64,000 nt of DNA. It comes from Aggregatilineales bacterium (GTDB lineage Bacteria; Chloroflexota; Anaerolineae; Aggregatilineales; Phototrophicaceae). Positions 8,176 through 17,181 of the stretch are shown piece after piece; the stretch's first letter is position 1; each line of letters starts with the position of its first letter. The DNA lies in assembly GCA_030834905.1 (NCBI GenBank), contig JAUQWZ010000023.1:62001-126000 (forward strand), read 5' to 3'. The notes beneath the pieces are model-generated. The model was given only the letters and a program-made list of their open reading frames with translations. It was not told the origin of the DNA and searched no databases. Both the position numbers and the translations under genes were made by a program.

Positions 8176-9428
8176 GATAAAACGCCGTCCTGTGCCGCCG
8201 ACTGTTCAAAGATCGCCTCGGCTTCGCCCATCAGTTTTTCCTGACGTTCCGGCGCTAACTGAAGGCTGATCAGGTAGCGTTCCAGCAGTTCCATGTCGGT
8301 CAGTCCTTCAGGATTGCCGCCAAGCCGGGCGCGCGCGGGCTGCTCGACCTCTTTGCGGACGGCGGCGATATAACTGACGCCCGCCTGCCGCAGCGCGTCC
8401 CGAACGATGCCTTCATTGAGCCGGGCTTCCGTCTCGTTGGTTAGCTGCAAAATCAGCCGGACGACCGCGCCTTCAAGATGGTGTTCGTCGATCAGATCAA
8501 CCGTTTCCTGCGTGGGGTCTTCGCTCTCGCGCAGGTCGGCATTCAACGTGATGAACGGGCGCGCTTTCAGCGGGACAAAGCGCCAGTTGGTTTTGCCGCG
8601 CTCGATTTCCGCCCAGCAGAAGCCCTTGGTATCGCCCTCTTCGCCAAAGTCGATACGTTCCATGCTGCCGCTGTAGACGACCGGCGGCGCGCCGTCGCGG
8701 TTGGCGGTCAGGTTCTGGAATTTGTGGATGTGACCCAGCGCAACGTAATCCCAGCGTGGGTCGGCGACGACTGACGGCAGCACCGGCACGTCGCGCCCAA
8801 GCATAATGCCGCGCTCGCTGCCTTCCAGCGCGCCGCTGACAGTGAAATGCCCGGTGAGGATGCGCGGCAGGTCGTACTGGTTGGCTTCTTCCGCCAGCGT
8901 TTCGATGAGCTGTGTCAGCCGTTTCTGAACCTGTAGGTCGATATCGGCAATCGTCAGCCCGGATGTTTCCGATTCTTCGAGGATACGCGACCGGATCGGG
9001 TAGGGCGCTGCGCCGACGACCACCGCGCCGCGCTTGGTTTCGACGACCCGCGTTTCATAGTTGTCAGCCACCCAGACGTTGGGCACCGCCAGCGTGTCGT
9101 AAATCTCGATGCTGGACGCTTTCAACACCGTTGGCGATAAGTCGTGGTTGCCGACCAGCATCACCAGCGGCGCAAGCTGGATCAGATCGCGGACGCGCCA
9201 GGCGAACTCGCGCTGAAAGGTTGGATTGGGCGCCCGCGTCTTAAACGCATCCCCGGCGAAGATCGTCAGGTCAACGTCGTTTTCTGAGGCATAGTCGATC
9301 ATCTCGTCCATGCGCTGAAGAAAATCGACCACGCGGCTGCTTAAGCCGGTTTTAGGGTCGCTCCTGCCGTAGTTTTCCATACCGATGTGAATATCGGCGA
9401 AGTGGAGCACACGAATCGGATCGGTCAT
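8172..9428 (-). CDS. sbcD: SbcD/Mre11-type exonuclease
   Basis: Nuclease subunit of SbcCD, about 418 residues, with a calcineurin-like metallophosphoesterase core. Motifs in order: FADIHIG (residues 10-16), IFAGDAF (about 55), LVGNHDLSP (about 95), LTGHFTVSGA and ALGHIHKFQN, which supply the two-metal ligands. The C-terminal ~150 residues form the capping and SbcC-binding region. I chose ATG 9428, with TGAG 5 bases upstream; a GTG two codons earlier has no visible ribosome site. First gene of the sbcD-MBL-sbcC run. The gap 9429-9532 separates it from the phosphatase gene on the same strand and probably holds its promoter, which I could not pick out. Confidence 0.94.
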   Translation of the reverse strand: MTDPIRVLHFADIHIGMENYGRSDPKTGLSSRVVDFLQRMDEMIDYASENDVDLTIFAGDAFKTRAPNPTFQREFAWRVRDLIQLAPLVMLVGNHDLSPTVLKASSIEIYDTLAVPNVWVADNYETRVVETKRGAVVVGAAPYPIRSRILEESETSGLTIADIDLQVQKRLTQLIETLAEEANQYDLPRILTGHFTVSGALEGSERGIMLGRDVPVLPSVVADPRWDYVALGHIHKFQNLTANRDGAPPVVYSGSMERIDFGEEGDTKGFCWAEIERGKTNWRFVPLKARPFITLNADLRESEDPTQETVDLIDEHHLEGAVVRLILQLTNETEARLNEGIVRDALRQAGVSYIAAVRKEVEQPARARLGGNPEGLTDMELLERYLISLQLAPERQEKLMGEAEAIFEQSAAQDGVLS

Positions 9429-9532
9429 ATTCACTCAGTTCAATAGCGGAACATGGGTTCTATTCTATCATAGATATTATCGCACCGAAGCGGCTGGAAC
9501 GCGCATAAAGAATGGCTTCCGCAGAGGCAGAG

Positions 9533-10480
9533 TTACGCAGGCTGCCAGTTCGCCAGCGCTTCCAGCACGCGCTCGTGGATGTGACCGCTGCTGACGACCA
9601 TGCCCTTATTGTGAATCAGGATTGGACTGACTGAGAAATCCAGCGGCGAACCGTCGAGATCGGTCACCACGCCGCCCGCCGCCTGCACCAGCGCCGTTCC
9701 GGCGATATGATCCCAGATGCGATGGCGGGGAGTCGCTTCTCGCGGCAGGCGCAGATAGAGGTCGGCGTCGCCACAGGCGACCATGGCGTATTTATCCTGC
9801 CCGTCCACCCGTTCAAGCGAGGGCGTGGTGATACCGGCAGCCTGGATGATCTGAAGCAGGCTGTCGTGATCGGCGTGACTGTTCTCGCTGCTTTCAACCA
9901 CCCGCAGGCTCTCGAAACGCTTTGGCGGCAGGCTGACGGCGATCCGGTACGTCTTGCCGCCGCCAAGCCGCTGCATGTAGGCGGCGCTGCCCTGGGCATG
10001 GAACATCAGCCCGCCGTTGTAGCCCGGCGAGCCGATCACTCCGGCAACCGGCAGATCGCCTTCAAGCGCGCCAACGGCAATGGCATAGCGGCGGTTGGCG
10101 ATGAAGCCTTTGGTGCCGTCCACCGGGTCGATGATCCAGGTGCGCTCGGCGGCTTTGCCGCGTCCGTGTTCGAGCCAGGTCACCAGATTGGTTTCGGTGA
10201 CGGTGTGACCCAGCACCTTGCCGACGAGGTGGGCAATCTGCGCTCGATCAGTGTCGGAAACCAGCGTCTGGAACTGTTCCGCCTGTTCTTCCGCCAGCAC
10301 CGCGTCGTCGGGAAAGGCGGCGCTGATAGCGCGGCAGAGGATCGCCTGCGAGCCGTAATCGGCAATGGTGACCGGCTCGCGACCGGCTTTTTCGCTGCCG
10401 ACGAAGTGAAGCTGCTGCACGCGGCGGGTGAGATCGGCAGCCTGGCGCACCGCGCTAAGTATTGGATTGAGGTCGATCAT
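9533..10480 (-). CDS. 3'(2'),5'-bisphosphate nucleotidase / inositol monophosphatase family
   Basis: Lithium-sensitive-type phosphatase of about 315 residues. The metal site is complete: the AEEQ motif near residue 75, DPVDGTKGF near 120, and WDHIAGTALVQAAGG with following TDLDG near 250. The KGF after DPVDGT and the overall length favour the CysQ/HAL2 branch (3'-phosphoadenosine 5'-phosphate hydrolysis, sulfur assimilation) over true inositol monophosphatase, but no sulfate genes are nearby. ATG 10480 is preferred over the TTG two codons upstream. It is divergent from the glycosyltransferase gene at 10578, with a 97-base shared promoter region. Confidence 0.88.
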   Translation of the reverse strand: MIDLNPILSAVRQAADLTRRVQQLHFVGSEKAGREPVTIADYGSQAILCRAISAAFPDDAVLAEEQAEQFQTLVSDTDRAQIAHLVGKVLGHTVTETNLVTWLEHGRGKAAERTWIIDPVDGTKGFIANRRYAIAVGALEGDLPVAGVIGSPGYNGGLMFHAQGSAAYMQRLGGGKTYRIAVSLPPKRFESLRVVESSENSHADHDSLLQIIQAAGITTPSLERVDGQDKYAMVACGDADLYLRLPREATPRHRIWDHIAGTALVQAAGGVVTDLDGSPLDFSVSPILIHNKGMVVSSGHIHERVLEALANWQPA

Positions 10481-10577
10481 GTTCAAAAACTGCTTTCAGA
10501 AACCTTACAAGGACTTGACTTTAGTCCAAATGAGAGCCAACTTCAACAGCCGAATCCGCCTGTGGTAAACTCGAACC

Positions 10578-11726
10578 ATGATCAACCTCCTGTTCGTCAC
10601 GACCTATGTCGGCTTGGGCGGCGGCGAAACGTCGCTGCTGACGCTGGTCGAACACCTCGACCAGACGCGCTTCAGTCCTCATCTGCTGGTGCCGCATGAA
10701 GGACAGCTTACCGAGCGCTGGGCTGCCAATGGCTGGCAGGTGCATATCATGCCGTGGCGGGGCGCGACCACCTTCTTCGTGCCGCCGCTGTGGGCGCGTT
10801 TCCCGATTGTCGGGCGGATGGCGCGGTTGATGTCCGAACAGGGCATTGCCGCCGTCCACAGCGATTATCACAGCCTGCCATTTGTCGTTCCGGCGGCGGA
10901 AGCGGCGGCTGTTCCGTCGCTGTGGACGTGCTGGGGCTGGTGGTTTCAGCCAAAGTTCTGGCAGCGGGCATTTTTCCAGCGCCCGTCGGCGGCGTTCGCG
11001 GCGTCGTGGGCGATTCGCGACGGTTTTCTCGGCAGTCCACCGTTTATGCCGCCAGAGCGAATGCCGGTGCTGCCGCCGGGCGTCGATACCGAGCGCTTTC
11101 GTCCCGGCGTCGATGGTTCGCCGGTGCGTGCCGACGCCGGGGTGAGCGCCGAAACGCCGCTGGTGGCGCTGATCGCCCGTTTTCAGGACGTCAAAGGGCA
11201 TGACGTATTTCAGAAGATGGCGCGGATCGTCGCCCGCGAAATGCCCGAAGCCCGTTTTGTTGTTGCCGGGGAAAACGTCCATGGCGTTTCCGCCGACGAC
11301 AGCTACAAAGCCCGAATTTTGGGGGCGGCGCGGGAAGACCCCATTTTACGCGAACGGCTGATCTATCTCGGCTTTCGGGCTGACGCCGAGCGCGTGATGG
11401 CGGCGGCGGACGTGGTGGTGTGCAGTTCGCAGTTTGAGAGCTATGGTATGGTCAATGTTGAGGCGATGTCATCGGGCAAGCCGGTGGTCAGCACCCGGCG
11501 CGGCGGTCCTTCGGAGACGGTCGTTCACGGCGAAACCGGCTTTCTGGTCGATTCGGGCGATGCGGCGGGTCTGGCGCAGTACGTGCTGACGCTGCTGCGC
11601 GATCCTGACCTGCGCCAGCGGCTGGGCGCTGCCGGACGGGCGCGGGTGGAACAGCATTTCTCCGCCCGGACGATGGCGGCAGCCTTCACCACAACGCTTG
11701 GTAAATTGATCCGTGTGTTAGAATAG
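10578..11726 (+). CDS. Glycosyltransferase family 4
   Basis: Retaining GT-B glycosyltransferase of 382 residues, probably building a surface glycan or glycolipid. The N-terminal domain opens with LLFVTTYVGLGGGETSLLTL, the glycine-rich acceptor-domain start typical of GT4. The donor domain has VALIARFQDVKGHDVF and ends with the E-x7-E motif FESYGMVNVEAMSSGKPVVS that binds the sugar nucleotide. No membrane segment. First gene of a plus-strand run with a small membrane protein and a second GT4, so all three may serve one glycan. Donor and acceptor cannot be told from sequence. Confidence 0.9.
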   Translation: MINLLFVTTYVGLGGGETSLLTLVEHLDQTRFSPHLLVPHEGQLTERWAANGWQVHIMPWRGATTFFVPPLWARFPIVGRMARLMSEQGIAAVHSDYHSLPFVVPAAEAAAVPSLWTCWGWWFQPKFWQRAFFQRPSAAFAASWAIRDGFLGSPPFMPPERMPVLPPGVDTERFRPGVDGSPVRADAGVSAETPLVALIARFQDVKGHDVFQKMARIVAREMPEARFVVAGENVHGVSADDSYKARILGAAREDPILRERLIYLGFRADAERVMAAADVVVCSSQFESYGMVNVEAMSSGKPVVSTRRGGPSETVVHGETGFLVDSGDAAGLAQYVLTLLRDPDLRQRLGAAGRARVEQHFSARTMAAAFTTTLGKLIRVLE

Positions 11727-11760
11727 ACTTGAGATTGTCTGTAATTGCGAGGGAACGCTG

Positions 11761-11946
11761 ATGTCTCAAAGGGGCTGGTTCACTCTGCTCGTGACCATCT
11801 GCGCGCTGTTGAGCGTGCTCGCCTTTGGTTATGGCGTCGGGCAGGCAGGCTCTGATCTGGAGATGATCATCTTTGTGATACTGGCATTCGTCTTTCTGGC
11901 GATGAGCTTCATCCTTTCACAGCGCGCGCGCCAGCTTCCCGATTAA
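11761..11946 (+). CDS. Small two-helix membrane protein
   Basis: A 61-residue protein, essentially two hydrophobic helices (about residues 6-28 and 34-54) with a short basic tail (QRARQLPD). GAGGGA precedes the ATG at a good distance, and the gene sits 34 bases after the GT4 stop and 33 before the next GT4, which supports it as real. I do not recognise a family. It could anchor or tune the neighbouring glycosyltransferases. Confidence 0.6.
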   Translation: MSQRGWFTLLVTICALLSVLAFGYGVGQAGSDLEMIIFVILAFVFLAMSFILSQRARQLPD

Positions 11947-11979
11947 CATGCGCTGTTCCGCGCGCTCCACGTGCCTCTG

Positions 11980-13161
11980 ATGCGCATCCTGCTCATTTCA
12001 CGCTGCCCGCCATACCCACTTTTTCTGGGTGACCGACTGATCCTCTACCATCTGGCGCGCGAGCTGTCGCGGCGCGGGCACACGCTTGATTTGCTGGCTT
12101 TCGATGACCGCCCCGATATTCCTGACGAACGCAGCGCCTACGAAGATTTCTTCCAGCATACAGCGGTTTATCCCGCGCCCCGCCGGACGCTGATCGACAG
12201 CCTGCGACGGCTGCTGCTGCCCGGCGCGCGCTTCCCCAGACAGGCGAGCAGCAGTGCGTCCCCGGTCATGTGGGCGGCGGTTCAGGCGCGAATACAGCAG
12301 CATCCCTACGATGTCGTCCATCTGTTCGGCGGCGTGCAGGTCTACGAATACTGGCACGCGCTTGACGGACTGCCCGCGATTATCACGCCCTATGAGAGCT
12401 ACAGCCTGTATTTGCGGCGGTTAATTGACAACGGGCAGGCGCGGCACACCGCGCCCTTGCAGCGGTTCATTGCCCGCGCCTATGAGCGCTTCATGTTCGC
12501 GCCCTACGCGCGAACGGTGGTCGTGTCCCAGCCCGATGCTGACGAGCTTCAGGTGATCAACCCGGCGCTGAATATTAGCGTTATTCCCAACGGTGTAGAG
12601 ATCGAGCGCTGGCAGCCCGGCGAAGGCGTCCGCGAACCGGCAGCGCTGCTGTTCACCGGCAACTTTGAATACCCGCCCAACGTGGACGCGGCGCGGGTGC
12701 TGGCGCTGGAAATTCTGCCCGGCGTGCGGGAAGCCATACCCGGCGTGAAGCTGTGGCTGGTCGGCAACGCGCCGCCGCCGGAACTTCAGGCGCTGGCGAG
12801 TGACGATATCACCGTCACCGGCAGAGTGCCGGATTTGCGACCCTATCTCGAAAGGGCGACGGTCTTTGTCTGTCCGCTGCGCTTTGGGGCAGGCATCAAA
12901 AACAAGGTGCTGGAAGCCCTGGCGCTCGGCTGCCCGGTTGTAGCGACTCCGCTGAGCGTCGATGGCATCGCCGCCGACGACGGGCGCGATGTGCTGGTGG
13001 CTGATCTGGACGCCATGCCCGACGCCGTGATCCGCCTGCTGCGCGATCCCGATCTCCAGCGAGCGCTTGCGTCCAACGGGCGGGCGCTGATCGAACGCGA
13101 GTACACCTGGTCACGGGTGGCGGCGCTGTACGAAGCGCTGTATGAAACGGTTCGCGTGTAG
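11980..13161 (+). CDS. Glycosyltransferase family 4
   Basis: GT-B glycosyltransferase of about 393 residues. It opens with MRILLISRCPPYPLFLGDRL and has the donor-domain strand ALLFTGNFEYPPNVDAARV. It closes with FGAGIKNKVLEALALGCPVV, the variant of the donor motif common in GT4 enzymes of exopolysaccharide clusters. ATG 11980 is preferred over a GTG three codons upstream because it gives the usual N-terminus; no clear ribosome site distinguishes them. The stop codon TAG lies inside the first bases of the palindromic repeat starting at 13158 (GTAGGG), so the repeat supplies the end of this protein. Confidence 0.88.
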   Translation: MRILLISRCPPYPLFLGDRLILYHLARELSRRGHTLDLLAFDDRPDIPDERSAYEDFFQHTAVYPAPRRTLIDSLRRLLLPGARFPRQASSSASPVMWAAVQARIQQHPYDVVHLFGGVQVYEYWHALDGLPAIITPYESYSLYLRRLIDNGQARHTAPLQRFIARAYERFMFAPYARTVVVSQPDADELQVINPALNISVIPNGVEIERWQPGEGVREPAALLFTGNFEYPPNVDAARVLALEILPGVREAIPGVKLWLVGNAPPPELQALASDDITVTGRVPDLRPYLERATVFVCPLRFGAGIKNKVLEALALGCPVVATPLSVDGIAADDGRDVLVADLDAMPDAVIRLLRDPDLQRALASNGRALIEREYTWSRVAALYEALYETVRV

Positions 13162-13310
13162 GGACACGACATTGTCGTGTCCGGCTTAATTCAGGGTTCA
13201 AACCAACGTGACATTGTCGTGTCCGGCTTAATTCAGGGTTCAAACCAACGTGACATTGTCGTGTCCGGCTTAATTCAGGGTTCAAACCAACACGACAATG
13301 TCGTGTGCCT
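13158..13310. repeat. Palindrome-capped 42-bp tandem repeat array
   Basis: Opens with GTAGGG and a palindrome (arms GGACACGACA and TGTCGTGTCC around one T). A 42-base unit containing GTGTCCGGCTTAATTCAGGG and TTCAAACCAACGTGAC is then repeated three times (starts at 13171, 13213, 13255). It closes on an inverted half, CACGACAATGTCGTGTG. Copies are almost identical, implying recent expansion or gene conversion. The unit is 14 codons long, so an open frame runs through it, but this is a by-product of repetition and not a gene. Same end palindrome as at 31266-31421. Confidence 0.85.
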
Positions 13311-13383
13311 CCGGCGACAGCGTGTTTTGAACCGTATCCCTGTACAGCAGCGGGTGAAATGGTTATCCTTTGGCGGATAGCCG

Positions 13384-14154
13384 ATGTCTGCTGCTTGCCG
13401 AAAGCGCCTCATGAACGATTTTGCCTTCCCGAAAACTCTCGTCATCATCCCCGCGCTGAACGAAGCTGACAGCCTGGGTCACGTCATCGGGTTGATACGG
13501 GAACACGCGCCCTGGGCGGACGTGGTGGTGGTCAACGATGGATCGACCGACAGCACCGGCAGAATTGCCGAAGCCAACGGCGCGGTGGCGCTGCACATGC
13601 CCTATAACGTCGGCATTGGCTCGGCGGTGCAGACGGGCTTCATTTATGCCGCCCGCAATGGCTATGCGGTGGCGGTGCAGAATGACGGCGACGGACAGCA
13701 CAACCCGGCGGAAATTCCCCTGCTGGTGCGGGCGCTGCTGGACTCAAACGCCGACCTGGTGATCGGTTCGCGGTATATCGAGGATCGCGGCTATGTCACG
13801 CCCTGGCAGCGGCGGATGGGTATTCACCTGCTGGCGCGGCTGATTTCGCTGGTCACTTGCAGGCGCTTCACCGATCCGACTTCGGGCTTCCGCGCGTCCA
13901 ACCGCCGGACGATTGAACTGTGCGCCCGCGTTTACCCCTACGATTACCCCGAACCGGAGGCGATTCCGCTGCTGCACCGCGCCGGGCTGCGCGTGCGCGA
14001 AATTCCGGTGACGATGAACCCGCGCTACGGCGGCACGTCGTCTATTACGCCGCTGCGTTCGCTATACTATATGATCAAGGTCGTTCTGGCGATCCTGATC
14101 GGGCTGCTGCGCAAAGCGCCGTCTTTGGAATCGACTTCGCAGCAAAGCAAATGA
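13384..14154 (+). CDS. Glycosyltransferase family 2 (dolichyl-phosphate-mannose-synthase-like)
   Basis: GT-A glycosyltransferase, up to 256 residues. Motifs: LVIIPALNEADSLGHVI near the N-terminus, VVVNDGSTDST, the metal motif in QNDGDGQHNPAEIP, then SRYIEDRGY and DPTSGFRASNRR. This order matches the DPM1-like branch, which transfers a sugar from a nucleotide to polyprenyl phosphate or an acceptor lipid. A second candidate start is ATG 13411; neither has a convincing ribosome site. The C-terminus has a weak hydrophobic patch, so it may sit on the membrane. Probably part of the same glycan pathway as the preceding GT4 genes, though the repeat array separates them. Confidence 0.88.
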   Translation: MSAACRKRLMNDFAFPKTLVIIPALNEADSLGHVIGLIREHAPWADVVVVNDGSTDSTGRIAEANGAVALHMPYNVGIGSAVQTGFIYAARNGYAVAVQNDGDGQHNPAEIPLLVRALLDSNADLVIGSRYIEDRGYVTPWQRRMGIHLLARLISLVTCRRFTDPTSGFRASNRRTIELCARVYPYDYPEPEAIPLLHRAGLRVREIPVTMNPRYGGTSSITPLRSLYYMIKVVLAILIGLLRKAPSLESTSQQSK

Positions 14155-14155
14155 A

Positions 14156-14203
14156 AAGACTCAACGCAAAGACGCAAAGAGAGGAAGAAAGGCGCAAAGG
14201 TTT
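14156..14203. repeat. Short CGCAAAG-rich repeat
   Basis: The words ACGCAAAG, ACGCAAAG and GCGCAAAG recur at near-regular spacing after the GT2 stop, with an intervening AGAGGAAG. Purine-rich on the top strand. I see no coding content; the following gap to 14282 ends with the Shine-Dalgarno GGAG of the aminotransferase. Confidence 0.5.
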
Positions 14204-14282
14204 TTATCCACTACGTTGCGCCTGTGGCTGGTTTGCGGTTCAATAGACACAAGCTCTTAATAAACTTCCTGGAGAATTCAAT

Positions 14283-15620
14283 ATGATACCGGCGGCAGAG
14301 ACTATTCAGAAGAATAAGGACTTTACGATCACAAGCTGGATCGCGCAGGGGACGTGGAATCCGATCCCGATTGAACGCGCGGAAGGCATTTATATTTACG
14401 ACGCCAACGGCAAGCGCTACATGGATTGGTCGTCGCAGTTGGTCAACGTCAACATTGGTCACAGCCACCCGCACGTCGTCAAAGCCATTCAGGAGCAGGC
14501 GGCGAAGCTGTGCTACGTCGATCCGTCGTTTGCCACCGAGCCGCGCGGGCGTTTGGGCGAGCTTCTCGCCGAAGTGACGCCCGGCGGGCTGAGCAAGGCG
14601 TTCTTCACCAACGGCGGCACCGACGCGGTCGAAAATGCCATGAAGATGGCGCGGCTGTACACCGGGCGGCAGAAGATTCTCACCCGCTACAAGTCGTATC
14701 ATGGCGCGACCTTTGCCTCGATGTCCGCCGGTGGCGACCCGCGCCGCCTCGCCAATGAGCCGGGCGTGCCCTGGATCGTCCGCCTGCCCGATCCGTATGC
14801 CTATCGCAATCCCGTCTATCGGGGACGCACGCCGGAAGAGGGCGATCAGGTGCTGGCGGAAATGATCGAAGACATCGTTCTGATGGAAGGACCCGAAAAC
14901 TGCGCCGCCATCCTGCTCGAAGGCTACAGCGGCAGCAGCGGTATCATGCAGCCGACAGAAGTCTTCTACACCCGCGCGCGCGAAATCTGCGATAAGTACG
15001 GGATGCTGCTGATTGTTGACGAGGTGATGAGTGGCTTTGGGCGCACCGGCAAATGGTTCGGCATCGACCACTACCCGGACGTGAAAGTGGACATGATGGC
15101 GCTGGCGAAGGGCATCACCAGCGGTTACGTGCCGCTGGGCGCGGTGGTTGTCAGCGATGAGGTCGCCAGCTTCTTTGACAGCCACGTGCTGCATGGCGGT
15201 CTGACTTACAGCTCGCACGCGCTGGCGTGCGCGGCGGGAGTCGCCACGATTGAAGTTTACCAGAACGAAAATCTGGTCGAGCGCTCGCGCGATTTAGGCA
15301 AGGTGCTGCGGCGCGGCTTAATGGATCTGGCGGAAAAGCATCCGGTGATCGGTGACGTTCGCGGGGTGGGGCTGCACCATGTGGTGGAGCTGGTGAAGAA
15401 CCGCGAGACGCGCGAGCCAATGAGTCCGTTCAACAAGCCGTTCACCGACCCGATGAAGCAGACGGCGAAAGCGCTGAAGGACAACGGCTTGAGCACGATG
15501 GTGCGCTGGAATATGGTCTTCAGCACTCCGCCGCTGATCATCACCGAACAGCAGCTTAACGAGGGGCTGCAAATCCTCGATCACGTGCTGACCGACCTCG
15601 ATCAGTATTACGAGGGGTAA
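14283..15620 (+). CDS. Class III PLP-dependent aminotransferase
   Basis: A 445-residue aminotransferase of the omega-amino-acid:pyruvate / taurine:pyruvate type. The N-terminus has EGIYIYDANGKRYMDWSS and NIGHSHPHVVKAI, and the cofactor-binding part FFTNGGTDAVENAMKMAR. LLIVDEVMSGFGRTGKWF contains the Asp that contacts the pyridine nitrogen. MALAKGITSGYVPLGAV carries the Schiff-base lysine near residue 276. GGAG lies 8 bases before the ATG. It stands alone, with a convergent oxidase downstream and a shared hairpin between. The exact amino donor is not readable. Confidence 0.9.
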   Translation: MIPAAETIQKNKDFTITSWIAQGTWNPIPIERAEGIYIYDANGKRYMDWSSQLVNVNIGHSHPHVVKAIQEQAAKLCYVDPSFATEPRGRLGELLAEVTPGGLSKAFFTNGGTDAVENAMKMARLYTGRQKILTRYKSYHGATFASMSAGGDPRRLANEPGVPWIVRLPDPYAYRNPVYRGRTPEEGDQVLAEMIEDIVLMEGPENCAAILLEGYSGSSGIMQPTEVFYTRAREICDKYGMLLIVDEVMSGFGRTGKWFGIDHYPDVKVDMMALAKGITSGYVPLGAVVVSDEVASFFDSHVLHGGLTYSSHALACAAGVATIEVYQNENLVERSRDLGKVLRRGLMDLAEKHPVIGDVRGVGLHHVVELVKNRETREPMSPFNKPFTDPMKQTAKALKDNGLSTMVRWNMVFSTPPLIITEQQLNEGLQILDHVLTDLDQYYEG

Positions 15621-15639
15621 GCAGACCAGGGCAGCCAAA

Positions 15640-15692
15640 AACGGCGAACCGAACCGCCGATACACAATGGCGGGCTGATTCGATTCGCCGTT
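15640..15692. terminator. Hairpin between convergent genes
   Basis: AACGGCGAA (15640-15648) pairs with TTCGCCGTT (15684-15692). An inner CCGCC/GGCGG pair is also present. It lies between the aminotransferase stop and the oxidase stop, so it can end both transcripts. There is no T tract on the plus side. Confidence 0.5.
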
Positions 15693-15720
15693 CCCGATCT
15701 GGTTAGGTCGAAAGAGTCGT

Positions 15721-17181
15721 CTACTTACCCTCGTTTGCTGGCGTGACGTTCTGGTTGCGCCGGAACAGGTTGGTCGGGTCGTACTGCGCCTTCACCGCGG
15801 CGAGACGATCCCAGGTCGCCCCCGGATAGGCGTCGCGGACTCGCGCCGCGCCTTCGTCGCTCATGAAGTTGACGTATACCCCGGCGGCACCCTGCTTCAG
15901 CGCTGCCGTGAAGCCGGTGATCCACGCCGCATGAAACGGCGTCTCCTCGGCTCGCTCATAGATCGCGACCAGCACCGCCATGATCCTGCGCTCGCGATGC
16001 GCGAAGGCGGTCGCTTCGACCGGAACGCGCGCCATCGCGCCGCCGAGCGCGCGAAGCTGCACTACCTTCATCGGCGCTGTACCTGCCTGAAGGTGTTCAA
16101 CAATCGCCTGCGCTGTCTGCCGATCTACCCTATCCAGGAAGAATGAACGCGCTACCTCCTGCTCAGGACCCCTGGCACCTTCTTCTTCCGGGAACAGTTG
16201 GAACAATTCGGGATAGGTCATCGGACGGATCATGTCGGCGAACGGCGTGGCGATTGCCCGGAACGGAGCGAGCGCCTGCTCGCCAGCCGCAGTATCGCCG
16301 GTATAGGCAAGCAGCCCCATGATCACCGGCGTGCCGTGAACTTCGGCAGGCAGGAAGGGCATTGGCGGCGCGATCATGATGTTGGCGATGGTCGAAAGCT
16401 CCTCGGGCGCGGCGTCGGCGGCAGCGATGAACGCGGTGATGGTTTCGGCTGTCGCGGGCAGGATCATCATGCCGCCGACGACGTTGGCGATTTCGTGCAG
16501 GCGGTACTGGAAGCGGGTGACGACGCCGAAATTGCCGCCGCCGCCGCGAATCGCCCAGAAAAGATCGGGATGCGAATTTTCGCTGACGTGGAGAATCTGC
16601 CCGTCGGCGGTGACGATCTCGGCTGCCAGCAGGTTATCAATCGTCAGACCGTATTTGCGGACGAGGAAGCCAATTCCGCCGCCAAGCGTAATCCCGCCGA
16701 TACCCACCGAGCCGGTATCGCCAAAGCCAACTGCCAGACCATGAGCGCCCGCCGCTTTGGTGAACGCGCCTGCGGTTAAGCCGCCTTCTGCCCAGGCGGT
16801 GCGTCCCTCAACGTCAATGTCGATCTGCCTCATGGACGACATATCGAGCACAATGCCGCCTTCCGACGTGCCGTGTCCGGCGTTGCTGTGCCCGCCGCCG
16901 CGCACCGCCAGCTCGAGTCCTGTCTCGCGGGCGAACGCCACCACCCGCGCCACGTCCGCCGTATCCGCCGGACGGACGATCAACGTTGGTCGGCGGTTAT
17001 GTTTGCCGTAGAAGACGCGATGCGCCTGTTCGTAAGCGGCGTCGTCCGGCGTGATGATCTGCCCCTTGACGGTACTGCCAAGCTGCGAAAGCGCATTTCC
17101 GTTGGTGGCTGCAACCTGCGCGGTGGTCGATTTCTGTACGTTTGCGGTGGCATTGCTGCCAAATTTACCTTGCTGCGACAT
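15721..17181 (-). CDS. FAD-linked oxidase (VAO/PCMH fold with BBE C-terminus)
   Basis: Flavoprotein oxidase of 486 residues. The FAD-binding domain contains RGGGHSNAGHG, where the His is the usual site of covalent 8-alpha FAD attachment, and then SVGIGGITLGGGIGFLVRKY. The C-terminal BBE motif is present (YPGATWDRLAAVKAQYDPTN, then LFRRNQNV). Members oxidise sugars, oligosaccharides or alkaloid-type substrates. Where bicovalent members carry the second, cysteine attachment (a GxxCP-like motif) this protein reads GDTGSVG, so FAD should be attached by His only. No signal peptide is obvious. It is monocistronic, and the substrate is unknown. Confidence 0.88.
   Translation of the reverse strand: MSQQGKFGSNATANVQKSTTAQVAATNGNALSQLGSTVKGQIITPDDAAYEQAHRVFYGKHNRRPTLIVRPADTADVARVVAFARETGLELAVRGGGHSNAGHGTSEGGIVLDMSSMRQIDIDVEGRTAWAEGGLTAGAFTKAAGAHGLAVGFGDTGSVGIGGITLGGGIGFLVRKYGLTIDNLLAAEIVTADGQILHVSENSHPDLFWAIRGGGGNFGVVTRFQYRLHEIANVVGGMMILPATAETITAFIAAADAAPEELSTIANIMIAPPMPFLPAEVHGTPVIMGLLAYTGDTAAGEQALAPFRAIATPFADMIRPMTYPELFQLFPEEEGARGPEQEVARSFFLDRVDRQTAQAIVEHLQAGTAPMKVVQLRALGGAMARVPVEATAFAHRERRIMAVLVAIYERAEETPFHAAWITGFTAALKQGAAGVYVNFMSDEGAARVRDAYPGATWDRLAAVKAQYDPTNLFRRNQNVTPANEGK

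Noticed and set aside
13158..13310. CRISPR array
   Set aside because: The units are contiguous and near-identical throughout, with no variable spacers and no cas genes nearby.
13177..13380. Open frame encoding a 14-residue repeat (SGLIQGSNQRDIVV type)
   Set aside because: It is the direct by-product of the 42-base tandem repeat, begins and ends in repeat-derived DNA, and has no ribosome site.
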